Positions 51,776 through 61,023 are shown, counted from the first letter of the stretch. The stretch: 64,000 nt of DNA from Flavivirga spongiicola (GCF_030540825.1 NZ_JAUOEO010000001.1:4849001-4913000); one strand, 5' to 3'. The notes: generated by a model not told the origin, from the letters alone. Made by a program: numbers and translations.

Positions 51776-52133
51776 GCTAATTCTACTTTTGGTTATAAGT
51801 TAGTTCATTTTAAAAGACGATAAAAAAAATGAAGTGTTGCAAAAAAAATGTTTTTTTTAATTATGGAAGTGGCTTAAACTGTCCTGTCAAGCTTACCACA
51901 TGTTTTTAAAAACGGTTACAAAATGCGCGCTTTCATCCCTTTTTTGTCTTTTAATTACTTTGTAGTAAAGCTATAAGCCTTAAAAAACTGCAAAATGAAC
52001 AAAAATCAGCTGTTTTTCAATTCAATCAAAAATTTAATGCACTTCTCAAATAAGAAAATTCAAAAATCTGTGTTAACATTATTAATAATCATTTCTTTTT
52101 AAAGTATATTTATAACCTCTTAAAACACCCAAT
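51776..52133. other. 358-bp gap with divergent promoters
   Basis: Separates the ECF sigma operon (minus) from DUF2911 (plus). AT-rich with T and A runs. TTACTTTG at 51957-51964 is a near match to the -7 box on the plus strand. A short frame of 35 codons (51995-52102) lies inside. Confidence 0.45.
51995..52102 (+). CDS. possible 35-codon leader ORF
   Basis: ATG at 51995 to TAA at 52100-52102: MNKNQLFFNSIKNLMHFS..., basic first half and hydrophobic end (VLTLLIISF). Placed between a possible -7 box and the DUF2911 gene 31 bp downstream. Could be chance; no homology judgement possible. Confidence 0.22.
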   Translation: MNKNQLFFNSIKNLMHFSNKKIQKSVLTLLIIISF

Positions 52134-52688
52134 ATGAATACCTTTTTGAAGCGTATATTAATTCTTTTATCCATAATAGCATTAGGGCTATTTCTATACT
52201 CTTTTTTTGTTGAAAATATCTTTTCTTCACGGCTAAGTCCTAAAGATACTGTAGAATTTAAACTTAATGATCTAAAACTTGAAGTGTTTTATAATAGACC
52301 TTCTAAAAAAAATAGAGCGATTTTTGGTGCTTTAGTACCTTTTAATAAAGTTTGGCGCACAGGAGCTAATGAAGCTACTACTTTTGAAACGAACCAAACC
52401 CTTGAAGTACAAGGCATGCCTTTACCTATGGGTAAATATACCCTTTGGACGGTTCCTAAAGATACAACCTGGACCGTTATATTTAATTCTAAACAATATG
52501 CCTGGGGTGTCGATTCTGACATGAAACCAATGTGGAACCCTAATTATGATGTTTTAAATATTGAGATTCCTGTGCAGAAATTACCAGCTACAGTAGAACA
52601 ATTTACTATAGCTTTCGATAATTCTACTGATAATTTATTTTTAACAATGGCATGGGATGATGTAAAAGTTGCTGTGCCTCTTAAATAA
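52134..52688 (+). CDS. DUF2911 family membrane-anchored protein
   Basis: 184 residues with one N-terminal hydrophobic helix (8-25) and a DUF2911 beta domain: FYNRPSKKNRAIFGALVPFNKVWRTGANEATTF near 55 and LPMGKYTLWTVP near 98. Family function is unknown; common in Bacteroidetes as periplasmic or lipid-linked proteins. Confidence 0.85.
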   Translation: MNTFLKRILILLSIIALGLFLYSFFVENIFSSRLSPKDTVEFKLNDLKLEVFYNRPSKKNRAIFGALVPFNKVWRTGANEATTFETNQTLEVQGMPLPMGKYTLWTVPKDTTWTVIFNSKQYAWGVDSDMKPMWNPNYDVLNIEIPVQKLPATVEQFTIAFDNSTDNLFLTMAWDDVKVAVPLK

Positions 52689-52767
52689 ATATTCTGTAAT
52701 CAATGTTCAGCTGCAGTAATACGTTTTCTCAAATAAAATAGTAAATTAGACAAACATTTGTTTATTC

Positions 52768-53844
52768 GTGGCAAAAGAAAAAAAATCTGCACTTAAAGAA
52801 AAAAAAGGTGTTTCAATTTCTGAAATCACTAATAAATCTACCATCAAAGCTATTAAAAAGAAGCGTAGATCTGAAATTAATACAGATGCTTTAGTGACCT
52901 CTATTTTAAATGGAGACATTACAGCTTTAAGTAGGGCCATTACTTTAGTTGAAAGTAAAAATCCCACACATTTAGAAAAGGCAAATACCATAATAAAAGC
53001 ATGTTTACCGCATGCAAATAAATCTGTTCGTATTGGTATTACTGGGGTTCCCGGGGTTGGAAAAAGTACTTTTATAGAAACCTTTGGCAAACATATAACT
53101 TCTAAAGGAAAACGCATTGCTGTTCTGGCAATAGACCCTAGTAGTTCACTTACAAAAGGCAGTATTTTAGGTGATAAAACCAGAATGGAAGATTTAGTAA
53201 AAGATGCTAATGCTTATATACGTCCATCTGCTTCAGGAGATTCATTAGGCGGTGTCGCCAGAAAAACCAGAGAAACTATAATTTTATGTGAAGCCGCCGG
53301 GTTTGATGTTATTATTATTGAAACCGTCGGTGTTGGCCAAAGTGAAACCACTGTACATAGTATGGTCGATTTCTTTTTATTATTAAAATTAGCCGGTGCA
53401 GGTGATGAACTGCAAGGTATAAAACGAGGCATTATAGAAATGGCAGATGCGATTGCTATTAATAAAGCGGATGGTGATAATTTAAAACCTGCTAAACTTG
53501 CTAAGGTAGAATTTAACAGGGCACTTCATCTCTACCCTGAAAAATCTTCTAGCTGGCAACCAAAAGTTACGATTTGTAGTGCCTTAAACGATGAAGGTAT
53601 TGATTCGATTTGGCGTATTATTTTAGACTATGCAGAAACGACAACAAAGAATGGATACTTTAATAAAAAACGAAACGAACAAAATAAATTTTGGCTCATT
53701 CAAACCATTGAAGAACAATTAAAATCTGCGTTTTTTAATCGTCCGAAAATCAAAAAAGAACTTTCAAAACAATTGCTCCTTATTGAAACTAATAAAACCA
53801 CTCCGTTTGCAGCTGCTGATTATTTAATGGGATTAAAAACCTAA
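52768..53844 (+). CDS. meaB: MeaB/ArgK-family GTPase, methylmalonyl-CoA mutase chaperone
   Basis: 358 residues, GTG start at 52768. Walker A GVPGVGKS near residue 96, AIDPSSSLTKGSILGDKTRM near 130, ETVGVGQSE near 190, and NKADGDN near 232 match MeaB. It loads and protects the B12-dependent methylmalonyl-CoA mutase; the mutase genes are not in this window. The lysine-rich first 40 residues extend beyond the usual start. Confidence 0.9.
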   Translation: MAKEKKSALKEKKGVSISEITNKSTIKAIKKKRRSEINTDALVTSILNGDITALSRAITLVESKNPTHLEKANTIIKACLPHANKSVRIGITGVPGVGKSTFIETFGKHITSKGKRIAVLAIDPSSSLTKGSILGDKTRMEDLVKDANAYIRPSASGDSLGGVARKTRETIILCEAAGFDVIIIETVGVGQSETTVHSMVDFFLLLKLAGAGDELQGIKRGIIEMADAIAINKADGDNLKPAKLAKVEFNRALHLYPEKSSSWQPKVTICSALNDEGIDSIWRIILDYAETTTKNGYFNKKRNEQNKFWLIQTIEEQLKSAFFNRPKIKKELSKQLLLIETNKTTPFAAADYLMGLKT

Positions 53845-54173
53845 ATATTTGTTTAGCTCTAGAAAGATTTAATGGATTAAACTTCTTTAAACAGTTTTAT
53901 ACTATTTTTTTATTTAATAAAAGGGATTAAACTCTAGGGCAAGCAAGCTCTTGACCTTGAAAATCACCCATAGGACCGAGGTATTAAACCTAGGATTCCG
54001 ATTTTCAGCGGGATTAGTTCAACTATCTATTTTGAATGCTTTGCTTCGCAACTTTTCAAAACAGAGTTTCACTAATAAAAAGCCTGAATAGAGGTATCAC
54101 TATTCAGGCTTAAAACAAGTACAAGATTAATTAGTTTTATGAACTATTTATTTGCTATTAATCAGTTACTTTA
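53845..54173. other. 329-bp gap with a bidirectional terminator
   Basis: Between convergent genes. The last quarter holds the terminator at 54080. The middle contains an inverted pair GAAAATC...GATTTTC (about 53958-54006) around a segment of higher GC content that looks like a dispersed repeat remnant. Confidence 0.45.
54080..54111. terminator. bidirectional terminator after meaB and the lipoprotein gene
   Basis: AAGCCTGAATAG, loop of eight, CTATTCAGGCTT: perfect 12-bp stem flanked by A and T tracts. Confidence 0.85.
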
Positions 54174-55334
54174 TTACTTAACAATCTTTGAAGTTATAGT
54201 TAGTTTTGCCGGTTCTAACAGATCACTAACATCTGCATTATATTTTATTTTGGAATAAAATACGGCCGTTGATTTATAGGTTCCTTCTGGAAAATTATTA
54301 AGACCTAAATTTACGTGCACTTTAACATCTGCGCTTGCCCCAGGTATTAAACCACCGCCAGGCAAAAACCTCAACGCAGTAATTACATTTGTCGGAGGGG
54401 TAATAACCGGGCTTATATCTTCATAAGTGGTTGCTTTTTGATATTCAAGTATATGATTTCCTTGATTAATCCATTTTGTTACAATAAAGCTCCCTGAATC
54501 GCCTTCTTTCGTATCTGGCGTTGTAATGGAAGTCGTTTCTATTTTAACAGGATTGATCACATCTACAATTACTGAAGCGCTTCTAAACTTATCGTTATTT
54601 TTATCTTTAACAGACAATATAAAAGATTTCGGATATGCAAAATCAAAACTGGTATCTGCTGCTGGGTATTCTGTAGTTGATGTCGACGACGAATCTTGTG
54701 TATAATATAACTTTGTTCCGTCATAAGTTATCGTTGGTACTAAATCTGTGAAATCTGTACCTAATGGTACAAAAACATATATTTTATCTCTGCCTACCTC
54801 TTCAATTATTCTTGCAATCGTAACATCAGCAGACAGGCTTGGGTTTTTACTTTTCTCGAAAGTAAAACCTGTTATTTTTAGAGTTTCAGGAACTTCCGGA
54901 ACCTCCTTAATGATACTAACATTGTAATGTAGTAATACTTCTTTACTACCTGTGGCAGTACTAATCGTATATACATGTATTTTTTCATCTTCAAAAGATA
55001 AGCCAGCATCATTATTACCTGGAGAAATACTAAACTTACTCAAATTAAGTTCTTCAGAAGTGATTAATACATTTACATTATCCAAAGAAGTTGTACTAGG
55101 TACTGTAATTTTTATCTCTCCATAGGTTACTTCTTTATTATCTGTAATCACAGGTTGGACAATTTCTATTCCTGTATGTTGTATTCCAAATAATGGGAAA
55201 CCGGAAAGTTTAGCCTCTTCTATATTAACCTCTGTTGGTGTTTGGTTGTTTTCTTCATCAGAATCACAACTCATCATAAAAAATACAGAAAACAATATGA
55301 TTCCGATATTTTGTAGTTTTAAAATTTTTGTCAT
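54174..55334 (-). CDS. beta-rich surface lipoprotein, paralogue of 58398-59600
   Basis: 386 residues. Lipobox FMMSC (Cys23) followed by acidic residues (DSDEENN), a signal often seen in lipoproteins exported to the cell surface in this phylum. Remaining sequence is beta-sandwich-like, possibly DUF5018-related, and shares ITGF.FE.SKN..LS, VP.GTD.T.L.P and the T..GD...F...W.N.GNH pattern with the gene at 58398. Unknown ligand. It lies downstream of the kinase gene and has its own direct-repeat operator. Confidence 0.68.
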   Translation of the reverse strand: MTKILKLQNIGIILFSVFFMMSCDSDEENNQTPTEVNIEEAKLSGFPLFGIQHTGIEIVQPVITDNKEVTYGEIKITVPSTTSLDNVNVLITSEELNLSKFSISPGNNDAGLSFEDEKIHVYTISTATGSKEVLLHYNVSIIKEVPEVPETLKITGFTFEKSKNPSLSADVTIARIIEEVGRDKIYVFVPLGTDFTDLVPTITYDGTKLYYTQDSSSTSTTEYPAADTSFDFAYPKSFILSVKDKNNDKFRSASVIVDVINPVKIETTSITTPDTKEGDSGSFIVTKWINQGNHILEYQKATTYEDISPVITPPTNVITALRFLPGGGLIPGASADVKVHVNLGLNNFPEGTYKSTAVFYSKIKYNADVSDLLEPAKLTITSKIVK

Positions 55335-55403
55335 TTCTTTTTAATTCTTTATTTCATTTGGGGAATAAACTTATAGAATTATTAATCTACTACTAAATTA
55401 ATA

Positions 55404-55454
55404 TGGTGAGCCTATTCATTTAAGTGGTAAACGTGCTGAAACAATGGGTGAGTT
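55404..55454 (-). promoter_or_regulatory. second-type LytTR direct repeats upstream of the 54174 lipoprotein gene
   Basis: TGGTGAGCC (55404), TGGTAAACG (55425) and GGGTGAGTT (55446): three copies, 21-bp period. A -7-like box TAAACTTA (plus strand) ends at 55373, 30 bp from the first copy. Confidence 0.58.
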
Positions 55455-55470
55455 AATACAGCTACTTTAT

Positions 55471-57408
55471 TTATCCAGCCATACTGAACGTAATGGTATA
55501 ACATGCACCGGGGTTAGAAATAATTTCTACAGTGCCTTTAATTTGCTTTGTCAACCCCTGTATGAGTTGCATTCCTAAAGACTGGCTACTCTCCATCTCG
55601 AAATTCTCTGGAAAACCAATTCCTGTATCTTGTATTGTAAGTGTACATGTATCCTTATTTTTTGAAGCCTTTATACTAATATGACCATTGGTATTATCCT
55701 GAAATGCATATTTGATACTGTTAGCTATTATTTCATTAACTATTAAACCACAAGGCACCAGACGATCCATACCAAGATTTATATTATCTATGGCTGTAGT
55801 TATTGTTATGTTTTGTTCTGGAAGATCATAACTAGTATTAAAATGACTTAATAAATTATCAAGGTACGTTTGTAAATTAATCAATGATAAATTATTGGAT
55901 TTATATAATCTTTCATGTATAATAGACATGGCATGTATTTTATCCTGAATTTCCTGCAAGATTTCGGTAGAACTTTTATGGTTCCCAAATTTATACTGAA
56001 GCCTTAATAAACTTGATACTATCTGCAAATTATTTTTAACCCTATGATGTACTTCTTTCAATAGTATTTCACGATCCTTTAGGGTTTGTGATATAACCTC
56101 ATTCTTTTCTGCAAGAATTTTATTGTTTCCTTGCTTATTTTTATAGGCACCGAATAGGGTTAACAAAATGATTGTTAATGTCATCAACCCCATTATTAAC
56201 AAGACTTGTGTTGTACTTTGGTTTTGATTTTCTAATGCTTTAATTTTGTTTTCATTAGTTAACAATAGAATCTCTTTTTCTTTGTTTTCCAAACCAAATT
56301 TCGCCTGCACTTCCTTTAGTTGTTTATCTTTTTTTATGGTAAACAAAGAATCTTTAGCCTTATTATATTTCAGTACATATTCGTAGCTTTTCTTGTAATC
56401 CTTTCTTCTATTAGCATACTCATGAAGTGCTTCATATACTCTTGAAAGTTGAGGCAAAGCTTTTGATGTTTTAGCTTCCGACAATGCTTTATTATAATGG
56501 AATTCTGTAGCCTTTATATCGTCAAGTTTTTCGTATATATCTGCTAGTGTTAAATATGTTAATGTATTATCTTCAGTATACCCAGATTCTAAACGCATTT
56601 TCAATACTCTTTTAGAATACATTAATGCTTCTTTATATTTTTTTTCCTCTATACTAATTAGAGATAGATTACTCAATACAGATATAACAACTCTTGGGTA
56701 ATTAGCTTTTTCTGCAATATCAAGAGATTCTTTTAACACTTTTTTTGCCTTTGCAAACTCTTTTTGCCGGATATACATCTCAGCAACAGCTCCAAGAATA
56801 TGCGATCTAAACTCATTATTCCCTGTTTTTTTCGACATTTCCAATGCTCTATTATAATATAATAAACCATTCTCGTCATCTTTTAATCGACAAGAATAGA
56901 GGGAACCTATATTACCTACTAATCCTGTAATAAGGTTTTCATCGTTATTTTTTTCATAAATCTTGAGAGCTTTCAGGTCATAATCAAGGGCCTTGTCATA
57001 ATTTCCCATTTTTACATGAGTTACCGCTATATTTTGATAGCACTTCCCGATTCCTAATTCGTAGTTTAGTGCCTCTGATACTTCTAATGCCTTTTTATAA
57101 TAAAACAGTGCTTTTACATGTTCAGATTTATCATTATGGAAGTATCCAAGCCTCAAATAGAAAAAACCTGTGTATTTACTATTTTCAGTTTTTACCAGTT
57201 CTAACCCTTGTTTCGCATAATCTATGGCTTTATCTACTTTTATTTTACTGTATTTATTAGCCAATTGCATATAAATTTCGATCTTTTCTTCCTTGGAAGC
57301 TTTAACTATTTTTTGTTCTAAACTGTCTGTTTGAGCAGTTAATAAAACATAAAAAAATAAGGAAAAGAAATAAAAAAATCTCTTAAAAAAAGGTAATATT
57401 TTCTTCAT
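55471..57408 (-). CDS. TPR-type sensor histidine kinase (HisKA_2)
   Basis: 645 residues. Signal/anchor sequence (1-25), about seven TPR repeats (30-340) outside the membrane, one membrane helix (about 400-420), then HisKA_2 with the phospho-acceptor His of LKEVHHRVKNNLQIVSSLLRLQ (near 452) and HATPase with NEIIANSIKYAF and DTGIGFPENF. The regulator gene is 1 bp upstream. Typical flavobacterial two-component pair; stimulus unknown. Confidence 0.9.
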   Translation of the reverse strand: MKKILPFFKRFFYFFSLFFYVLLTAQTDSLEQKIVKASKEEKIEIYMQLANKYSKIKVDKAIDYAKQGLELVKTENSKYTGFFYLRLGYFHNDKSEHVKALFYYKKALEVSEALNYELGIGKCYQNIAVTHVKMGNYDKALDYDLKALKIYEKNNDENLITGLVGNIGSLYSCRLKDDENGLLYYNRALEMSKKTGNNEFRSHILGAVAEMYIRQKEFAKAKKVLKESLDIAEKANYPRVVISVLSNLSLISIEEKKYKEALMYSKRVLKMRLESGYTEDNTLTYLTLADIYEKLDDIKATEFHYNKALSEAKTSKALPQLSRVYEALHEYANRRKDYKKSYEYVLKYNKAKDSLFTIKKDKQLKEVQAKFGLENKEKEILLLTNENKIKALENQNQSTTQVLLIMGLMTLTIILLTLFGAYKNKQGNNKILAEKNEVISQTLKDREILLKEVHHRVKNNLQIVSSLLRLQYKFGNHKSSTEILQEIQDKIHAMSIIHERLYKSNNLSLINLQTYLDNLLSHFNTSYDLPEQNITITTAIDNINLGMDRLVPCGLIVNEIIANSIKYAFQDNTNGHISIKASKNKDTCTLTIQDTGIGFPENFEMESSQSLGMQLIQGLTKQIKGTVEIISNPGACYTITFSMAG

Positions 57409-57409
57409 A

Positions 57410-58156
57410 TTATAAAATATCTAATCGTTCTAATAATTGACTTTTATATGCTTTACTTATAGGTATTCGGTGTGCCTCTATAAAAACAAACCTGTTTTCT
57501 ATTTTATCGATTTTATCTAAAGCAACCATATACGATCTGTGAATTCTTAAAAATTTATCTTGTGGTACTTTTTCATAGAACTCTTTTAAAAACATATTTG
57601 CCAAAATCTTTTTATCCTTGGTAATGATTTGAGTATAATTATCCATAGCTTCTACCCATAAAATATCTTTTATCTTAACACTTATAAGTTGTGATTTATC
57701 TTTAATAAATAAGGTTTCTGATATTTTATTATTAGGAACTGTATTATTAGACATTGTAGATTTAGGGGCTTCGTTTTCAACCCTTTGCTGTAATGCTATT
57801 TGAATTGAAAAAGACAGTTCCTTTATATTAAAAGGTTTTAGTAAAAACCCAAAAGGCCTAGATTTCAAAGCTTCTTTAAATGTATTGTCGTCACCATAAG
57901 CAGTTAAAAAAACAATTGGGATTTTATATTTATCATAAATATCTTTTGCTGCTTCAACGCCATTTTTTTCTCCAGAAATATTAATATCCATAATGACAGC
58001 ATCAGGCATCTCTTCCTCTGCATACCTCATTGCTTCTTTATAATTACTCGCTATCCCTACAATATTATATCCTATTTTTTTTAAACTGGTTTTAATATCT
58101 AATGCAATAGAAAATTCATCTTCAACTATGAGTACTTTTTTATTACCAATTACCAT
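57410..58156 (-). CDS. LytTR-family response regulator
   Basis: 248 residues from the ATG at 58156 (GTG at 58162 also in frame). Receiver domain with Asp57 (AVIMDINISGEKNGVEAAKD) and Lys in LLKPFNIKE; LytTR domain 150-248 (ILWVEAMDNYTQIITKDKKILANMFLKEF, FLRIHRSYMVALDKIDKI). Together with the TPR kinase it should control the two flanking lipoprotein genes, whose promoters share direct repeats of 21-bp period. Confidence 0.9.
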   Translation of the reverse strand: MVIGNKKVLIVEDEFSIALDIKTSLKKIGYNIVGIASNYKEAMRYAEEEMPDAVIMDINISGEKNGVEAAKDIYDKYKIPIVFLTAYGDDNTFKEALKSRPFGFLLKPFNIKELSFSIQIALQQRVENEAPKSTMSNNTVPNNKISETLFIKDKSQLISVKIKDILWVEAMDNYTQIITKDKKILANMFLKEFYEKVPQDKFLRIHRSYMVALDKIDKIENRFVFIEAHRIPISKAYKSQLLERLDIL

Positions 58157-58186
58157 AAACACATTTTAGATTTGAGCACAAAACTG

Positions 58187-58200
58187 CTATTTAAATAGCT
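58187..58200. repeat. 14-bp palindrome upstream of the LytTR regulator gene
   Basis: GCTATTTAAATAGC is a perfect palindrome 30 bp upstream of the ATG at 58156. A binding site or promoter element is possible. Confidence 0.4.
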
Positions 58201-58311
58201 ATCCTGAAAACTACAAAAAAACACTAATATTGTGTTGCAAAATAAAATCTATTAAGAAATGATTTAATCCTAAAATTATTAAGAAATCAATCCTAATAAC
58301 GTATTTTACAT

Positions 58312-58351
58312 AACTAGAGGTTAAACCTTAAATAAGGTTTAACCTCTAGTT
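58312..58351. terminator. long hairpin between regulator and lipoprotein genes
   Basis: AACTAGAGGTTAAACCTT, loop AAAT, AAGGTTTAACCTCTAGTT: perfect 18-bp stem, 47 bp after the stop of the lipoprotein gene (minus). Confidence 0.8.
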
Positions 58352-58397
58352 TATAATTATTAGGATTTATCTGATATTATATTTTTTCAATACCTCC

Positions 58398-59600
58398 TTA
58401 ATTGTTTTTTGCAATTACTGTTGTTTTAACATTCAATGTTAATGCTCTAAATATGTCTTCTATTGGATTTAGGTCATCAATTATATCATTAATTCTTGCC
58501 CGATTTACATCATATTTTGGAGAAAATACAATATCGACATCATAGCTTCCAATGGCAACACCATTAGCATTTACTTTAACAAGTGCATTTCCTTCCTCTC
58601 CTGGTTTTATATATGCACCTTGCAATGGATCGGATACTTCTAAAAAAGAAGCAAATATATTACCCTTATTATCCGATGTTTTATCTATATAATTACTTGC
58701 CTTGAGATTTCTTTCTATCGGATGATTACCTTTATTAACCCATTTAAGCAAAAAATTCCGAGTGTCTCCTTCTTCTACATCAGTAGTTGTTACAGAATTT
58801 TTGTTTAACACAATTGGGGTTTCTACATCTACAATAACACGATAGTTCTTTTGTAAGTCTTGACTATTAATTGACAAAACAAATTCGTTTTTATCTCTAA
58901 AACTTAAATAATCATAGTCACTTGTAAAATCAACATTGAGATCTGTTGTTGGATATGCTGTAAAGCTACCGCTACCTTGTTTATATTCCAGAGATCCTCC
59001 TTCAAAATCTATAGATGGAATCAGATTAGTTAAATCTGTTCCTACAGGAACCAAGATAAATATAGCATTCCAATTGATACCTGGATACTCGACTATTTTA
59101 ACAGCTTCAACAGTTGAGGACAACGTTTGGTTTTTGGACTGCTCGAATCTAAAACCTGTAATCTCGAATTTTTCTTCAGGTTGCACATTTTCTTTCATTA
59201 CAGAAACGAGATACCGAATACTTTGTTCCGGATTTTCCTTAGATGTAATAGTATAGACAATAACAGTTCCTCCTTCAAATGACTGTATAGCCCCAACTTC
59301 AGGAGATATTGTAAATTTAGATTCGTCAAAATTAACAGAAGCTAAACTCAAACTAAGATTATCTGCTGTTGCTGGGATAGTAACGGTAATCTGACCTGAT
59401 GTTTTTTCTTTCCCTTCAACAATTTCTGGCTGACGCATCTCAATATTTGTATATGTAACTTCTGAGAATTGAAAATCGTTTAATTTTGCGGCTGTTAAAT
59501 CTACCTGTACTGGAATAGAGGGAGTATTATCATCATCGGAACTACATCCAATAAGTAAAATAATTAATAAAAATACACTTGCTTTAAATAATTTTTTCAT
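58398..59600 (-). CDS. beta-rich surface lipoprotein, paralogue of 54174-55334
   Basis: 400 residues. Lipobox IGCS (Cys19) then acidic residues (SDDDN). Same domain order and shared motifs as the gene at 54174 (ITGFRFEQSKNQTLS, VPVGTDLTNLIPSI, TTDVEEGDTRNFLLKWVNKGNHP). The pair flanks the LytTR two-component genes, suggesting duplication and common control. Ligand unknown. Confidence 0.68.
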   Translation of the reverse strand: MKKLFKASVFLLIILLIGCSSDDDNTPSIPVQVDLTAAKLNDFQFSEVTYTNIEMRQPEIVEGKEKTSGQITVTIPATADNLSLSLASVNFDESKFTISPEVGAIQSFEGGTVIVYTITSKENPEQSIRYLVSVMKENVQPEEKFEITGFRFEQSKNQTLSSTVEAVKIVEYPGINWNAIFILVPVGTDLTNLIPSIDFEGGSLEYKQGSGSFTAYPTTDLNVDFTSDYDYLSFRDKNEFVLSINSQDLQKNYRVIVDVETPIVLNKNSVTTTDVEEGDTRNFLLKWVNKGNHPIERNLKASNYIDKTSDNKGNIFASFLEVSDPLQGAYIKPGEEGNALVKVNANGVAIGSYDVDIVFSPKYDVNRARINDIIDDLNPIEDIFRALTLNVKTTVIAKNN

Positions 59601-59641
59601 GTTTTTTTTTTAAGTAGGACTCTTTTTTTAAGATATAGGAA

Positions 59642-59649
59642 CAAAAATA
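59642..59649 (-). promoter_or_regulatory. -7 box of the 58398 lipoprotein gene
   Basis: CAAAAATA on the plus strand, i.e. TATTTTTG on the minus strand, perfect TAnnTTTG, 41 bp upstream of the start codon and 30 bp from the repeats at 59680. Confidence 0.6.
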
Positions 59650-59679
59650 CTTTGCTCAATAAGATTAATAAAATTAATA

Positions 59680-59710
59680 TGGTAAGCATGATGGTATTCT
59701 TGGTGAGTAA
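59680..59710 (-). promoter_or_regulatory. second-type LytTR direct repeats upstream of the 58398 lipoprotein gene
   Basis: TGGTAAGCA (59680) and TGGTGAGTA (59701), 21-bp period. The first copy lies in AAATTAATATGGTAAGC, which also occurs, with one change, upstream of the paralogue at 55394-55411. Confidence 0.6.
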
Positions 59711-60081
59711 TCAGAAAAAAGGGGTAAACAAACTTTGAACGATGTATTAAATGATCCTTTTTTGATATTTTTAATTCTTCTCAACTCGTATAACTCGATT
59801 TGAGGTTTCTATACTGAACTCATCTTAATAAATATGAAGTTTGTTCCAAATAAAAGCCTAAGACCAATTTGAGTGTCATATCCATGATTTGATGTATCGA
59901 AAACAAATAGGAATATTATAAAAAAGATTTCTTAATTCTAAATAAATAGTACTTTGAAGACTTATACCATTTACAGTTTGAATTTAACCCTCCTAAATTT
60001 CGATAAAATCGAAATTATCCTCCCTTTGAAAAGAACTACCGTGTTACACAAATATTGACACATGTAATGAATATAAAAGTT

Positions 60082-60160
60082 AGACACGGATTACACGAAT
60101 TTTCAGGAATTATAGCCTGTCAACAGGTATCATTCCTGAAAATTCGTGTAATTCGTGTCT
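60082..60160. repeat. long hairpin repeat with 29-bp arms
   Basis: Left arm 60082-60110 starts AGACACGGATTACACG; right arm 60132-60160 ends ACACGAATT-like GTGTAATTCGTGTCT. They pair over 29 bp with one G-T pair. A further 5-bp stem (CCTGT/ACAGG) sits in the loop. T8 follows on the plus strand. Each arm contains two ACACGRATT copies. Confidence 0.85.
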
Positions 60161-60182
60161 TTTTTTTACGAAATAGAAAAAG

Positions 60183-60758
60183 TCAAAATGAGTTCACTAT
60201 ATATCTTTTTAAAAAATACTTACCCAATTTGTAAAATAGGAATCCAGCTATCGCACCAAATGTTAATCCGCAAACAATGTCTAACGGATAATGTACACCT
60301 ACATAAATCCTGCTATAAGCTACTACTGCACTCCAAAATAACAAAATAAAAATAAGGTACTTATAATATTGTTTAAGCATTAAACCGGCAAAGACAGCTG
60401 CTGCCATAGAATTAGATGAATGTCCTGAAAAGAATCCGTATTTTCCACACCGTACTGCTATAAACCGCATTTGATCAATTAAATCAGCCTCTCCGCAAGG
60501 TCTTGGACGTTGAAATCCTCGCTTAAACACATTGGTGATTTGATCTGTAAAAGTTATCATTAAGGCCACAACAACTACAAAAACAAGCAATGATCTTAGC
60601 CCATATTTTTTATAAAGTAAATACAACAAGATAGCATATAACGGAATGAACGTAAGCTTGTTTGTTATTATTAACCACAAATTATCCCAAGGTTCGGAAC
60701 CTAAATTGTTTAAAAACAAAAATAACTCGGTGTCGTATTCTAAAAGTTGATTTATCAT
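60183..60758 (-). CDS. PAP2-family membrane phosphatase
   Basis: 191 residues, about five membrane helices. The three phosphatase motifs are present: KX6RP-like RGFQRPRPCGE near 90, SGHSSN near 115 and SRIYVGVHYPLDI near 150 with the catalytic His. It probably dephosphorylates undecaprenyl pyrophosphate or another lipid phosphate. Upstream small gene 12 bp away, likely same transcript. Confidence 0.88.
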   Translation of the reverse strand: MINQLLEYDTELFLFLNNLGSEPWDNLWLIITNKLTFIPLYAILLYLLYKKYGLRSLLVFVVVVALMITFTDQITNVFKRGFQRPRPCGEADLIDQMRFIAVRCGKYGFFSGHSSNSMAAAVFAGLMLKQYYKYLIFILLFWSAVVAYSRIYVGVHYPLDIVCGLTFGAIAGFLFYKLGKYFLKRYIVNSF

Positions 60759-60770
60759 TTATTATATATA

Positions 60771-60998
60771 CTAATCTTCATATTTTGCCACTTCGCTATC
60801 GTAAAACTCTGTAGCTAATTTAATAGCATTTTCTGTTTCCTTTCCCAGTTCCTTTTGGTCTTCAACATCAAAGTCTTCAAACCATTCTACGTCGTCATCT
60901 TCAAGATTTATAATAAATCTAGGGAATTCGGTATGAATTACAAAAATAGCATTTGGGTAATCCGTATTATCGCCAAGTATAAATTTTGGAAGTGTCAT
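60771..60998 (-). CDS. small acidic hypothetical protein
   Basis: 75 residues, strongly acidic (NLEDDDVEWFEDFDVEDQKELGKE), no membrane segment. The regular composition and coupling to the PAP2 gene suggest a real gene conserved in the family; function unknown. Confidence 0.68.
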   Translation of the reverse strand: MTLPKFILGDNTDYPNAIFVIHTEFPRFIINLEDDDVEWFEDFDVEDQKELGKETENAIKLATEFYDSEVAKYED

Positions 60999-61023
60999 CT
61001 CTCTTAGTTTTGAGTTAGAAGTG

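Larger units (their letters stand above)
59601..60182. other. 582-bp gene-free gap
   Basis: Contains the promoter and operator of the 58398 gene, then about 270 bp without recognisable structure, a dispersed hairpin (AATTTCGAT...ATCGAAATT between CCTCC blocks, about 59990-60026) and the long inverted repeat at 60082-60160. No plausible protein frame. Confidence 0.6.

Noticed and set aside
54174-59600. SusD/SusC-type polysaccharide utilisation locus
   Set aside because: No SusC TonB-dependent transporter or SusD helical lipoprotein is present; the lipoproteins are beta-rich and flank a regulator pair.
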